From Robiginitalea biformata HTCC2501 (lineage in GTDB: Bacteria; Bacteroidota; Bacteroidia; Flavobacteriales; Flavobacteriaceae): a stretch of DNA of 64,000 bases. Within the stretch, counting starts at the first letter, position 1, and each line of letters opens with the position of its first letter. This document shows, piece after piece, positions 1 through 8,469 of the stretch. The notes under the pieces are model-generated. The model was not told where the DNA came from. It saw nothing but the letters and a program-made list of their open reading frames with translations, and searched no databases. Position numbers and translations under genes: made by a program. Location of the stretch: assembly GCF_000024125.1 (NCBI RefSeq), contig NC_013222.1, positions 3,241,501-3,305,500 of the forward strand, in the 5' to 3' direction.

Positions 1-870
1 TACCTGCATAAATCCTTCAGCCCGGGGGTTGAGGGCAGGGATTGGTCGGCCGGGGCAAGTATGCGTTACAATTCCCGGAATTACAGCGGATCTACCAAAT
101 GGGTTTACATAGGCGAAAACTTCGATTCCGACCTGGGATTTGTGCGCCGCACGGACATCGTCAAGGGGCTGGCCAGTTTTAACCGGGCCTTCTGGCCGGA
201 GGACAGTTTTATCAACACACACAGTTTTGGAGTGACCCCGGTATTTATCTGGCGCCCCACCCAGGACTACCAGAATACGGATTACAGCATCTTCTCCCAG
301 TGGGAAGCCCGATTCCGGAACCGGGAGCGGCTGCAGCTCCAATGGTCCAACCGCTATACCTATTTGTTCGACTCCTTTGACCCGACGGGTTCCGAGGACG
401 GTCTGGAACTACCGGCGGATACCGAGTACCACTACAACAGTTTCCAGGTGGAATACCAATCGGACGCCCGCCGGATCCTGGCCTACGGGGTGGAGACCAC
501 TGTCGGCGACTTTTACAATGGAGAGCGCTTTTCCGTGGAAGGGAACCTGGCGCTGCGCATCCAGCCCAAGGCATTTATCTCCATGCAGTTGAATTACGAC
601 AAAATCACATTGCCCGACCCCTACCCCAGTGCGGATATCTGGCTGATTGCCCCGCGGTTTGAACTGACTTTTTCCAAGTCCCTGTTTTTATCCACCCTGG
701 TGCAATACAGCAACCAACGCGACAATTTCGGCGTAAATGCCCGGCTGCAATGGCGCTTTGCACCCCTTTCCGACCTGTTCCTGGTATACACGGACAACTA
801 TTACGTAGACCGGTTCAGCCCCCGGTTCCGGTCGGTCAACCTGAAGTTTACCTACTGGTTGAATATCTGA
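1..870 (+). CDS. DUF5916 family outer-membrane protein, C-terminal part
   Basis: The reading frame is open from the first base, so the gene begins outside the window and 289 codons are visible. The visible part is rich in alternating aromatic/polar beta strands with short turns and ends in an aromatic strand (FTYWLNI), as expected for an outer-membrane beta-barrel. The patterns around NFDSDLGFVRRTDI and FGVNARLQWRFAPLSDLFLVY match what I know of the DUF5916 proteins of Bacteroidota, which carry an N-terminal CBM9-like domain and a C-terminal barrel. The N-terminal domain is not in view. Function is unknown; a role in envelope or glycan biology is only inference. Confidence 0.75.
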   Translation, partial: YLHKSFSPGVEGRDWSAGASMRYNSRNYSGSTKWVYIGENFDSDLGFVRRTDIVKGLASFNRAFWPEDSFINTHSFGVTPVFIWRPTQDYQNTDYSIFSQWEARFRNRERLQLQWSNRYTYLFDSFDPTGSEDGLELPADTEYHYNSFQVEYQSDARRILAYGVETTVGDFYNGERFSVEGNLALRIQPKAFISMQLNYDKITLPDPYPSADIWLIAPRFELTFSKSLFLSTLVQYSNQRDNFGVNARLQWRFAPLSDLFLVYTDNYYVDRFSPRFRSVNLKFTYWLNI

Positions 871-925
871 AAGCGCGCTCTGGGGAAATTCGATTATCTT
901 TTGGCCCAAACCGAAATAACCGACC

Positions 926-2194
926 ATGGAGGAACCCCTGATTACTGACGACACCATCGTTTTTGGACTGCTGGCACTGTGCCTCGGCTTCGTATTCTAT
1001 ACCTCCGGACGCCAACAGGGTTTCTGGAAGAAGTTTTACAATTTCATCCCCGGGATCCTGTTGTGCTACCTGCTACCCGCGGTTTTTTCCAGCCTTGGGA
1101 TCATCTCCGGCGACCACTCCCGCCTGTATTTTATGGCGAGCCGGTACCTGTTGCCGGCAGCCCTGGTCCTGATGACCCTGAGTATCGACCTCAAGGCGAT
1201 TCGAAACCTGGGGCTCAAAGCGTTGATCATGTTCCTGACCGGGACCGTTGGGATTGTCGTCGGTGGCCCGCTGGCCATCCTGATCGTTTCTGCCGTTTCA
1301 CCGGAAACGGTTGGCGGCGCGGGGTTTGACGCTGTCTGGCGGGGCCTGGCGACCATCGCCGGAAGCTGGATCGGGGGCGGGGCTAACCAGGCAGCCATGC
1401 TCGAGATATTCCAGTTCAACCCGGACCGGTTTGGGGAAATGGTCCTGGTGGATATTTTAGGTGCCAACCTGTGGATGGCCATCCTCCTGCTGGGCGTTGG
1501 CAAAAACCGCAGGATCGACCGGTGGCTCCGGGCAGATGCCTCCTCTATAGAGACCCTGAAAGTCAAAGTCACCGAATTCGCCGAACGCATCACCCGCGTA
1601 CCCAGCCTGAACGATTACATGATCCTCCTGTTTATGGCCTTTACGGCCGTGGGCCTCGCCCACTGGGCCGGGGGCTATATAAGCCAGGCCCTGAGCGAAG
1701 GCTGGGAATGGGTCAGCGACCCGACGAGTTTCCTCTCCTTCCTGGGCGGGGAGTTTTTCTGGATGATTGTCCTGGCTACCGTCATCGGGATAGGGCTTTC
1801 TTTTACCCCTGCCAAAAACTACGAAGGGGCGGGTGCCAGTAAGATCGGCGGGGTTTTTATCTATATCCTCGTAGCGACCATCGGAATGCAGATGGACCTG
1901 AGCCGGATCCTGGAAAACCCGGGATTGCTGTTATTGGGCCTCATCTGGATCGGATTTCACGCCGGCCTGCTGATCCTGGTAGCCAAATTGATCCGGGCGC
2001 CATTCTTTTTCCTGGCCGTAGGCAGTCAGGCCAATGTGGGCGGTGCCGCTTCGGCACCTGTCGTCGCTGCCGAATTCCACCCCTCCCTGAGTTCTGTAGG
2101 GGTGTTGCTGGCCGTTCTCGGATACGTAGTCGGCACCGGCGGCGCCCTGCTTTGCGCCTACCTGATGGAAGTGGCTGCTCCGGTTACCGGTTGA
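926..2194 (+). CDS. DUF819 family integral membrane protein
   Basis: This 422-residue protein has about ten to twelve hydrophobic segments and conserved glycine-rich stretches near residues 146-155 (SWIGGGANQAAM) and 366-376 (VGSQANVGGAASAP). Those features are typical of the DUF819/YjcL family, whose fold resembles sodium-coupled transporters but whose substrate is not established. The ATG at 926 follows the previous stop by 55 bases and has no Shine-Dalgarno sequence, as is normal here. The gene stands alone between a barrel protein and a lipoprotein, so the neighbours do not reveal a substrate. Confidence 0.85.
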   Translation: MEEPLITDDTIVFGLLALCLGFVFYTSGRQQGFWKKFYNFIPGILLCYLLPAVFSSLGIISGDHSRLYFMASRYLLPAALVLMTLSIDLKAIRNLGLKALIMFLTGTVGIVVGGPLAILIVSAVSPETVGGAGFDAVWRGLATIAGSWIGGGANQAAMLEIFQFNPDRFGEMVLVDILGANLWMAILLLGVGKNRRIDRWLRADASSIETLKVKVTEFAERITRVPSLNDYMILLFMAFTAVGLAHWAGGYISQALSEGWEWVSDPTSFLSFLGGEFFWMIVLATVIGIGLSFTPAKNYEGAGASKIGGVFIYILVATIGMQMDLSRILENPGLLLLGLIWIGFHAGLLILVAKLIRAPFFFLAVGSQANVGGAASAPVVAAEFHPSLSSVGVLLAVLGYVVGTGGALLCAYLMEVAAPVTG

Positions 2195-2363
2195 ATTTCC
2201 TCTGTACCCGGGTTTCCGCAATTTCGTCAGAACTGCCTCCCCGGCTGATGGCAGACCGCCAGGCCCGAATCCTGAGCCGCCGGCCCGAATCCTGTCTGCA
2301 CTACCTGCATCCGCTTCCGGGTTTGTAAAAAAAATGGCATATTTGCCCCGCTAATCTTCAAGG

Positions 2364-3086
2364 ATGAAAAAATTGGTTTTGGCAGCGGTTGCCGCTGTTG
2401 CACTCGCGGGTTGCGGAGGGGATGATACCGCCGGGAATCTCACGGTAGAAGGAAATGTCCGGGGTCTGAAAAAAGGAGTACTCTACCTTCAGCAGGTGGC
2501 AGACACCTCCCTGGTGACGCTGGACTCGGTGGTGGTCAAAGGCAATGGGGAATTCCGATTGACCAGCCCGGTGGACGGAGCCGATATTTTCTATCTCTAC
2601 CTGGACAAGGCAGACAACAACCAACTCAATGACCGCATCGTATTTTTTGCAGAACCGGGTACTATCCGGATCGATACGGAATGGGATGCGTTTGAATCGG
2701 AAGCCGCGATCTCTGGTTCGGCGGCCAATGAGAAGTTTGCAGAGTACCGCAAAATCCAGTCGCGCTACCACGTACAACAGCTCGAATTGGCCCGTGCCAT
2801 GGGCGAATTGCAGCAGCCACAGGATAGTGCGGCCCTGGATTCCCTGGACCGGGTGGGGCAGCGACTCACGCTACGCTCCTACCTCTATGCCCTGAACTTT
2901 GCCCTGAACAATACGGATTCCCACCTGGCCCCGTTTGTGGCCATTACAGAAGTATCCGATGCCAACCCGAAATACCTGGATTCCATATACCAGGCCCTAA
3001 GCCCGGCGGTGGCCGAGTCCAAATACGGCAAGCAGTTAAAGGAATTACTCAGCGAGCAGCGTTCCCAGGCAGAAAACCCGGATTAA
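2364..3086 (+). CDS. DUF4369 domain lipoprotein
   Basis: The 240-residue product starts with a lipoprotein signal: basic MKK, a short hydrophobic stretch, then LAGC with the lipidated cysteine at position 17. Residues about 26-115 (VEGNVRGLKKGVLYL, then LDSVVV and GEFRL) fit DUF4369, a beta-rich domain often found in front of a thioredoxin domain in Bacteroidota. The thioredoxin part is absent here; the remainder is helical and charged. No CxxC motif is present, so a redox role is not supported. The stop codon abuts the stop of the convergent gene with no space between them. Function unknown. Confidence 0.75.
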   Translation: MKKLVLAAVAAVALAGCGGDDTAGNLTVEGNVRGLKKGVLYLQQVADTSLVTLDSVVVKGNGEFRLTSPVDGADIFYLYLDKADNNQLNDRIVFFAEPGTIRIDTEWDAFESEAAISGSAANEKFAEYRKIQSRYHVQQLELARAMGELQQPQDSAALDSLDRVGQRLTLRSYLYALNFALNNTDSHLAPFVAITEVSDANPKYLDSIYQALSPAVAESKYGKQLKELLSEQRSQAENPD

Positions 3087-3356
3087 TCAGGCGAGCTCGT
3101 TGACCCGGTCTACCAATTCGGCAGCTTCTTTCTCAAGGGTTTGACGCACCCCTTTCAAATGCTTTTTCCGGTTTTCAACATCCTTGTTGTTGACCTCCGC
3201 AATGAGCGAGTCGAAGGTCGCTATCGCCTTGTCAATGATCTCGGATCCTTCCTTGGACCCCTCCTTATTACTGCTGCGCTCCGCAATGTAAACGGCCTCT
3301 ATAATGCCGCCCAATACGCTGTTGATATCTTTTTTGAGGTCCCGTATAGTAGCCAT
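3087..3356 (-). CDS. conserved small helical protein, unknown function
   Basis: The 89-residue protein is almost entirely charged amphipathic helix (for example VENRKKHLKGVRQTLEKEA near residues 60-78) with no signal peptide, membrane segment or cysteine, so it is probably cytoplasmic and possibly oligomeric. It lies 55 bases downstream of manA on the same strand but has its own candidate -7 element 17 bases before the ATG. I do not recognise a named family; similar short proteins occur in Flavobacteriaceae next to housekeeping genes. Confidence 0.6.
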   Translation of the reverse strand: MATIRDLKKDINSVLGGIIEAVYIAERSSNKEGSKEGSEIIDKAIATFDSLIAEVNNKDVENRKKHLKGVRQTLEKEAAELVDRVNELA

Positions 3357-3372
3357 GATGGTAAGTTTCTTT

Positions 3373-3380
3373 CAAAAATA
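3373..3380 (-). promoter_or_regulatory. candidate -7 promoter element (TATTTTTG)
   Basis: Read on the minus strand this is TATTTTTG, matching the Bacteroidota -7 consensus TAnnTTTG, placed about 17-24 bases before the ATG at 3356. No clear TTTG is seen about 19 bases upstream, so support is partial. Confidence 0.35.
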
Positions 3381-3411
3381 CAATTTCCCCGCATACCCGC
3401 GGAAACCTTTT

Positions 3412-4377
3412 TCAGGCTGTCACTTGCAGTAATTCGCACCCGTTGGTCGCCAACCGGGCCTTGTGAACGGCTGCCGGCAGCATCAGCGTCTCCCCGGCAC
3501 GGAATTCTTCGGCTACCCCACCTGCAACCAGGGTGGCTGTACCCGACAGACACATAAAAACCGTAAATGACTTCCCGTCAAATTGCAGATCCCTGTCCCG
3601 GTCCAGTTTCAGGTAATCCGTGTTGAAATAAGGACTGCGGGCCAAGCTGTTTGACGTATTCGGCTGCCTGGAATAATCCAGGACAAAATCGTCACGGCGC
3701 CGGTAGTCGATGGCATCGAGGGCGAGGTCCGTGTGGAGTTCCCGCAACTTCCCCTGCGCATCCCGGCGGTTGAAATCGTAAACCCGATAAGTAACATCCG
3801 AACTCTGCTGGATCTCCGCCAACAGGATACCCCCGCCAATTGCATGGATCTTCCCGCTATTGATAAAGAATGCATCCCCCGTGGATACCGGCTGATAGTG
3901 CAGCAGATCCGTCAGTGTACCTCCTTCCAGGGCTTGCTGGTAGCGCTCCCGGGATACATCCTCCCTGAAGCCAACAATGAGCTCGGCGCCCGGGTCGGCA
4001 TCCAGGATATACCACATCTCCGTTTTGCCAAAACTGTTGTGGCGGGTCCGGGCCAGTTCGTCCCCGGGATGCAACTGGATGGAAAGGTCCAGCCGGGCAT
4101 CGATAAATTTAATCAGGATCGGAAATTCCTCCCCAAAACGTTCCAGGACCTCATTCCCCAGAACTTCCCCGGGGAATTCCCCGATGAGTTCCGGCAGGGT
4201 TTTGCCGGCATACGGTCCGTTAACAAGGGTTGTGGCGTCTCCCGGCACTCCGGATAATTCCCAACTTTCCCCCACCGTGTCTCCATCGGCTTCCTTTTCC
4301 AGTACCGTTCGCAGTTTATTGCCACCCCAAAGGCGCTCTTTGAAAATGGGTTGGAATTTTAATGGATACAATTCCAT
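3412..4377 (-). CDS. manA: mannose-6-phosphate isomerase, type I cupin
   Basis: The enzyme interconverts mannose 6-phosphate and fructose 6-phosphate in the cytoplasm. The 321-residue chain (starting MELYPLKF at 4377) shows the zinc ligands Gln101 and His103 in SIQLHPGD, Glu120 in KTEMWYIL, and His168 in SGKIHAIGGG. It is of the short class typical of Firmicutes and Bacteroidota, without the long insert of the E. coli enzyme. A 29-codon upstream extension is open but overlaps the neighbouring QueD-like gene and lacks family similarity, so I use the internal ATG. It follows the QueD-like gene by 22 bases, suggesting one transcript with idi. Confidence 0.9.
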   Translation of the reverse strand: MELYPLKFQPIFKERLWGGNKLRTVLEKEADGDTVGESWELSGVPGDATTLVNGPYAGKTLPELIGEFPGEVLGNEVLERFGEEFPILIKFIDARLDLSIQLHPGDELARTRHNSFGKTEMWYILDADPGAELIVGFREDVSRERYQQALEGGTLTDLLHYQPVSTGDAFFINSGKIHAIGGGILLAEIQQSSDVTYRVYDFNRRDAQGKLRELHTDLALDAIDYRRRDDFVLDYSRQPNTSNSLARSPYFNTDYLKLDRDRDLQFDGKSFTVFMCLSGTATLVAGGVAEEFRAGETLMLPAAVHKARLATNGCELLQVTA

Positions 4378-4399
4378 AAGTATCGTGTTGACAAACGGA

Positions 4400-4813
4400 T
4401 TATTCAGCGCCCCGGTAGGAAACGAAGTTTCTCGGGGTTTCATACAGGGTGATTTCCAGGTCACATGAAGCGGGGATGTGGGGCCGGAGTTTATCCCAGA
4501 TTACCACTGCAATATTCTCGGCTGTCGGGTTGAGTTCCCTAAACTCAGGGACCTCCTCATTGAGGTTCTTATGGTCCAGGGCATCCTCCACTTTATCCCG
4601 GATTAGAACTTTGAGCTCTGCCATATCCACAACAAAACCGGTTTCCGGATCAATCGGACCCGTAACACTGACAATCAACTCGTAATTGTGGCCGTGGTAC
4701 AGCGGATTGCTGCATTTTCCGAATACCTCCCGGTTCCGGGCGTCGTCCCAATCCGGCCGGTAAAGCCTGTGAGCGGCGTTGAAATGTGCTTTTCTGCTAA
4801 CGGTTACTCGCAT
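4400..4813 (-). CDS. 6-pyruvoyl-tetrahydropterin / 6-carboxytetrahydropterin synthase family
   Basis: The 137-residue protein has the family zinc site His15, His40 and His42 (the last two in LYHGHNYEL), the catalytic Cys34 (FGKCSNP), a conserved LDHKNLN segment, and a late E-T-P motif for pterin binding. It could be QueD in queuosine synthesis or a PTPS-like enzyme; sequence alone does not decide. The ATG at 4813 overlaps the stop of idi as TGATG, implying translational coupling; a GTG one codon upstream is possible but less likely. Neighbours (idi, manA) do not belong to the same pathway. Confidence 0.85.
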   Translation of the reverse strand: MRVTVSRKAHFNAAHRLYRPDWDDARNREVFGKCSNPLYHGHNYELIVSVTGPIDPETGFVVDMAELKVLIRDKVEDALDHKNLNEEVPEFRELNPTAENIAVVIWDKLRPHIPASCDLEITLYETPRNFVSYRGAE

Positions 4814-5340
4814 CACTTGAGGTTGTGCGTCATCACGTAGTTGTGAAAGCGTTCAAATATAATCCTAAACCATGCGGTATAGGCTCCCGGGTTCGCCTCC
4901 AGGTCTTCGCGAATCTCTTCCAGCCCCATCCATTTCCAGTCGGCTACCTCATCCGGATTGATGTTGGGCTCGCCCTCGAAATGACCCAGCAGGACATGGT
5001 CCAGTTCGTGCTCCGTAAGGCCGTTGTCGAAAGGGGCTTTATAGATAAAAGAAAAAAGGTCCTGCAAGTCTGTTTGAAAACCCATTTCCTCTTCCAACCG
5101 CCGCTTGCCAGCCTGGATGTTGGTCTCCCCTACTCTTTGGTGGCTGCAACAGGTGTTAGTCCAGAGGCCCGGGGAATGGTACTTGTGGGCGGCGCGCTGT
5201 TGTAACATGGTCTCCCCTTTGTGGTTCAGTACGAAAACCGAAAATGCCCTGTGCAACCGGGCTTTTTCATGAGCCTCCATTTTGGGCATGGTCCCGAGGA
5301 CTTGGTCTTGCTCGTTGACAAGGATTACTTGTTCTTCCAT
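4813..5340 (-). CDS. idi: isopentenyl-diphosphate delta-isomerase, type I
   Basis: The enzyme converts isopentenyl diphosphate to dimethylallyl diphosphate for isoprenoids such as carotenoids and menaquinone. The 175-residue chain has the Nudix-like fold markers of type I Idi: active-site cysteine in TNTCCSH (Cys65), the metal-binding RRLEEEMGF segment, and a late glutamate in DEVADWKWM. The start MEEQVILV at 5340 matches the family; a longer open frame upstream has no family resemblance. A TATTTTTG element lies 8 bases upstream, so the mRNA may be leaderless or nearly so. It begins the idi / QueD-like / manA group. Confidence 0.92.
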   Translation of the reverse strand: MEEQVILVNEQDQVLGTMPKMEAHEKARLHRAFSVFVLNHKGETMLQQRAAHKYHSPGLWTNTCCSHQRVGETNIQAGKRRLEEEMGFQTDLQDLFSFIYKAPFDNGLTEHELDHVLLGHFEGEPNINPDEVADWKWMGLEEIREDLEANPGAYTAWFRIIFERFHNYVMTHNLK

Positions 5341-5347
5341 AACAGCC

Positions 5348-5355
5348 CAAAAATA
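5348..5355 (-). promoter_or_regulatory. candidate -7 promoter element of idi
   Basis: On the minus strand this reads TATTTTTG (consensus TAnnTTTG). Its end is only 7 bases from the idi ATG, which would place the start point within a few bases of the codon. There is no TTTG at the usual distance upstream. Confidence 0.35.
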
Positions 5356-5469
5356 CGGTCTTTGGTGTAGTTTCGGGTTAAGGGGATCATAAAATGTGGA
5401 ATGGGGCCCCCACCCACCCGAAATAAAATTATACGTATCGCCTGCAAAGAACAAGCGGGCACCTGGAAA

Positions 5470-6429
5470 TCAGAAGAATCGCGGAGACTTGATATTGCCA
5501 ACCATTCGCAGGAAGTCATAGCGGAGGATCACTTCAAATGAGCCATCGTTGAATGCGGCGCTACCCAACTCGGTAATTTCCCTGTCATAGGCCACCCCGA
5601 TGAGGAAGGAGGGGGAAATATTGAAGCCTACCATGCCGCTGAAGGCGGCATCCCAACGGTATGCTGCGCCGAAAATAAACTTTTCGTTGTACATGAAATT
5701 GGCCGACACGTCCACCTGCAGGGGTGCCCCAAGGGTCGCTTTGGTCAGGATACTCGGTTTGAATTTCCAAAGCGGGTCGAAGTCCCAGACATAGCCCGTG
5801 ATCATATAAAAGTTCATCTGTTCTTTTGCGGTGGACAGTGAGGATTCGTCAAAGTGGCTGGTCTCCAGGAACCGCGGCACCGACAACCCGGCATAGAAAT
5901 GCTCGGTATGGTAATAAATACCGGCGCCGATATTCGGGGAAAGCCGGTTCTGGATATCGGATTGCAACTGGGCATCCGGGTAATTCGGGTCGGAATTGAG
6001 TTCGGAAAAACGGATGTCCAGCATGTGGACGCTGGCCTTTAATCCAAAGCTCAGGCGCTGCTCCGGCCCCACCTGAAGCGTATAGGAAAAATCCCCGTCA
6101 AAAGCAGTCTCCGAGGTAGGTCCGATCTGGTCGTTGACAATCGACAGGCCCATCCCCACGCCTCGGTACCCTACCGGAGTATGCAGGTTGAAGGTCTGCG
6201 TCTTCGGGGCGCCATCCAGGCCAACCCACTGCGACCTGTAGAGTGCTGCAATACTCAGGTTGCCGCGCGACCCGGCATAACCCGGGTTGATGGAAACCGT
6301 ATTGTACATATACTGGGTATATTGTGCATCCTGCTGTCCTTGTACCGACACTTCAATACAGAGGAGAATAACCATAGTTATGGCCACCCGGCCGAGGCGA
6401 ATGATTGGTAAGAGGTTATTCTGTCCCAT
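5470..6429 (-). CDS. PorP/SprF family type IX secretion partner protein
   Basis: This 319-residue outer-membrane barrel protein has an N-terminal signal region followed by the family hallmark QQDAQYTQYMYNT and NPGYAGSRG near residues 32-55, and ends RFF after a strand-rich barrel. PorP/SprF proteins help specific type B CTD proteins leave the cell through the type IX system and attach. It starts 4 bases after the type B CTD gene at 6434-8446, so the two are almost certainly a cognate pair. A close paralog lies at 24242-25198; both keep the IYYHTxxFYAGLS(A)P pattern. Confidence 0.9.
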   Translation of the reverse strand: MGQNNLLPIIRLGRVAITMVILLCIEVSVQGQQDAQYTQYMYNTVSINPGYAGSRGNLSIAALYRSQWVGLDGAPKTQTFNLHTPVGYRGVGMGLSIVNDQIGPTSETAFDGDFSYTLQVGPEQRLSFGLKASVHMLDIRFSELNSDPNYPDAQLQSDIQNRLSPNIGAGIYYHTEHFYAGLSVPRFLETSHFDESSLSTAKEQMNFYMITGYVWDFDPLWKFKPSILTKATLGAPLQVDVSANFMYNEKFIFGAAYRWDAAFSGMVGFNISPSFLIGVAYDREITELGSAAFNDGSFEVILRYDFLRMVGNIKSPRFF

Positions 6430-6433
6430 GCAA

Positions 6434-8446
6434 TTATCGGTTTAAGTAAAGGTATCCGGTCCGGGTGCGCATCACCCCATTCTCATCCTCAAAATCCAGT
6501 ATATAGAAATAGGTTCCCACCGGTAATTTGTTGTCCTGGGCAATCGTGGCCCGGCCCTGTGAAGTGCCGTCAAAAACGTTGCCCTGCGTATCGTAGGCCC
6601 GTGTGGTGAACACCAGTACGCCCCAGCGGTTGTAGATCCGGATCGTGTTATTCGGGAAATCCTGGATCCCCGCAATTGTCAGGTAATCGTGTGCGCCATC
6701 CCCGTTGGGGGTAACCACATTGAAAACCTCCAGGTCTTCGGCAGAGCTATTGGGCTCCAGGTAGTCCGGGATACCGTCCCCGTCCATATCGTCGTTGTAG
6801 AAGATGCCGTCGCCGTTGGCGTCCTCGCCCGCGGTGAGGATCTGGTCGCCGTCATCGTCCGTATCCCGGTAATCGAGCTCCCCGTCCCCGTCGGTATCGG
6901 GCCAGTCGTTGATGGGGTCGTCCTTGCCGTCGTTGACGTTGATATCAATGGCCGTTGTCCCTTCGAATCCGTCGTCCAGGCCGTCCCCGTCTTTGTCGGA
7001 CCCCACAATTACAGTCTCCGCAAATCCATCCATGTCGATGTCGTTCGCCTCAACGCTGTCGGGTACCCCGTCGTTGTCGCTGTCGCTGTCCACGTAATCC
7101 GGTATGCCATCCCCATCGGTATCTTCAGGGACAATCCCCACGGCCCCGCCGTTCTCATACACGTCATCCAGCCCGTTCATATTGGCGTCCGTACCTCCCG
7201 GGGGAATGTAGCCGGCTGTGGACTGCCCTTCGATATTATCCGGTACGCCGTCGTCATCGCTGTCAATATCCAGGTAATCCGGGACTCCATCCCCGTCCGT
7301 ATCCGTCGGGTTGGTGGCCGGGTTGCCATCGCCGTCCAGATCCAGGTCTTCAAAGCTATCCACGATACCGTCGTTATCCGCATCGATATCGAGCCCAACG
7401 GCATTCACCAGAACCGTCACAGTGGCGGTGCTGCAATTTCCCAGGGCATCGCAAAGGGTATAGGTAAAGCTGTCCGAGCCGGTAAATCCGGGATCAGGCG
7501 TGTAGGTCACCGTATCATCCGAAGGATCCCCGGGCGTGCCGCCGTCATCCAACGCGAGCGTGCCATTGGCAGGCGCCGTGGTGGTCAGGGACCCGGAGGT
7601 GGGTATGTCGTTATCGTTTGCCAGGATATCGGCAATTGTTGCCTCATTTTCATTGGTGGCAATCGCATCATCAAAGGCGTCGACAATCGGGTTGACCGTT
7701 ACGGTAACCGTTCCCGTACTGCAATCCCCGGATGTGTTGCAAACTGTATAATCAAAAGAATCCGTCCCGTTGAAATCAGGATCCGGGGTGTAGGTGAGGA
7801 TATCATCTGTAGGATCGTTCGGGGTGCCGTTCTGGTCGATAGTCACCGTGCCGCCAGCCGGATCCGTAGCTGTCAGGGAGCCGTCCTGGGGGAGGCTGCT
7901 GTCGTTGGCGTATATCGGGATATTCAATGCCACATCCTCGTCGGTAATAGCCGTGTCGTCCACCAGCACAGCGGCCTGCTGCATACAAACAACCGTGAAT
8001 TCCGGTAGCGGTGAACTCACGCCGGCTTTTATGACCGAAGCCGTATAGTTCCGGACGGTCTGGTCGGCTATAACCATGGGGCGAAGGGGGTCTCCGCCCA
8101 CAGCCGGACTCCAGGTCACCGTCGCACCACCGTTTACATTTGCGGAGATATCAAGCGTGACTTCATTGTCCGGGCTATTGCAATCTGTAAGTATAAAATA
8201 TCCGGTTGCGTTCGAGCCGCAAAGCGTTCCGTCATAGGTGGCGAAATAAACACCCGGCTGGGTTGCCTCGTAAAAAAAATCCGTACTCAGGACGGTGCTC
8301 GTATCCGATGCCTCGTACCAGCGGTAATTCGATTCATCTCCCGCATTGGGGGCCTGCAACAGGAACTGCCCATGCAGTTGGGATATACCCGCGATCAGGA
8401 ACAGGCCAACAGAGAGGATTGCGGTATGAAGCAACTTGAGTTTCAA
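6434..8446 (-). CDS. surface protein with cadherin/Ig-like and TSP3 repeats and a type B type IX sorting domain
   Basis: The 670-residue protein has a signal peptide (residues 1-26). Two Ig/cadherin-like repeats follow, about 150-250 and 255-345, each with a late F-DYTVC or F-TYTLC strand. An Asp-rich run at about 350-590 contains many DxDxDGxxD units, the calcium-binding thrombospondin type 3 pattern. The last 85 residues ([13 protein letters not shown], then [12 protein letters not shown] and GTYFYIL) are the gliding-motility-associated C-terminal domain that directs type B export. It lies between the giant repeat gene (23 bases upstream) and its PorP/SprF partner (4 bases downstream). Role: probably a cell-surface adhesin or matrix component; the ligand is unknown. 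Confidence 0.88.
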   Translation of the reverse strand: MKLKLLHTAILSVGLFLIAGISQLHGQFLLQAPNAGDESNYRWYEASDTSTVLSTDFFYEATQPGVYFATYDGTLCGSNATGYFILTDCNSPDNEVTLDISANVNGGATVTWSPAVGGDPLRPMVIADQTVRNYTASVIKAGVSSPLPEFTVVCMQQAAVLVDDTAITDEDVALNIPIYANDSSLPQDGSLTATDPAGGTVTIDQNGTPNDPTDDILTYTPDPDFNGTDSFDYTVCNTSGDCSTGTVTVTVNPIVDAFDDAIATNENEATIADILANDNDIPTSGSLTTTAPANGTLALDDGGTPGDPSDDTVTYTPDPGFTGSDSFTYTLCDALGNCSTATVTVLVNAVGLDIDADNDGIVDSFEDLDLDGDGNPATNPTDTDGDGVPDYLDIDSDDDGVPDNIEGQSTAGYIPPGGTDANMNGLDDVYENGGAVGIVPEDTDGDGIPDYVDSDSDNDGVPDSVEANDIDMDGFAETVIVGSDKDGDGLDDGFEGTTAIDINVNDGKDDPINDWPDTDGDGELDYRDTDDDGDQILTAGEDANGDGIFYNDDMDGDGIPDYLEPNSSAEDLEVFNVVTPNGDGAHDYLTIAGIQDFPNNTIRIYNRWGVLVFTTRAYDTQGNVFDGTSQGRATIAQDNKLPVGTYFYILDFEDENGVMRTRTGYLYLNR

Positions 8447-8469
8447 GATTCGGGCTGGGTTGTTGGTTG

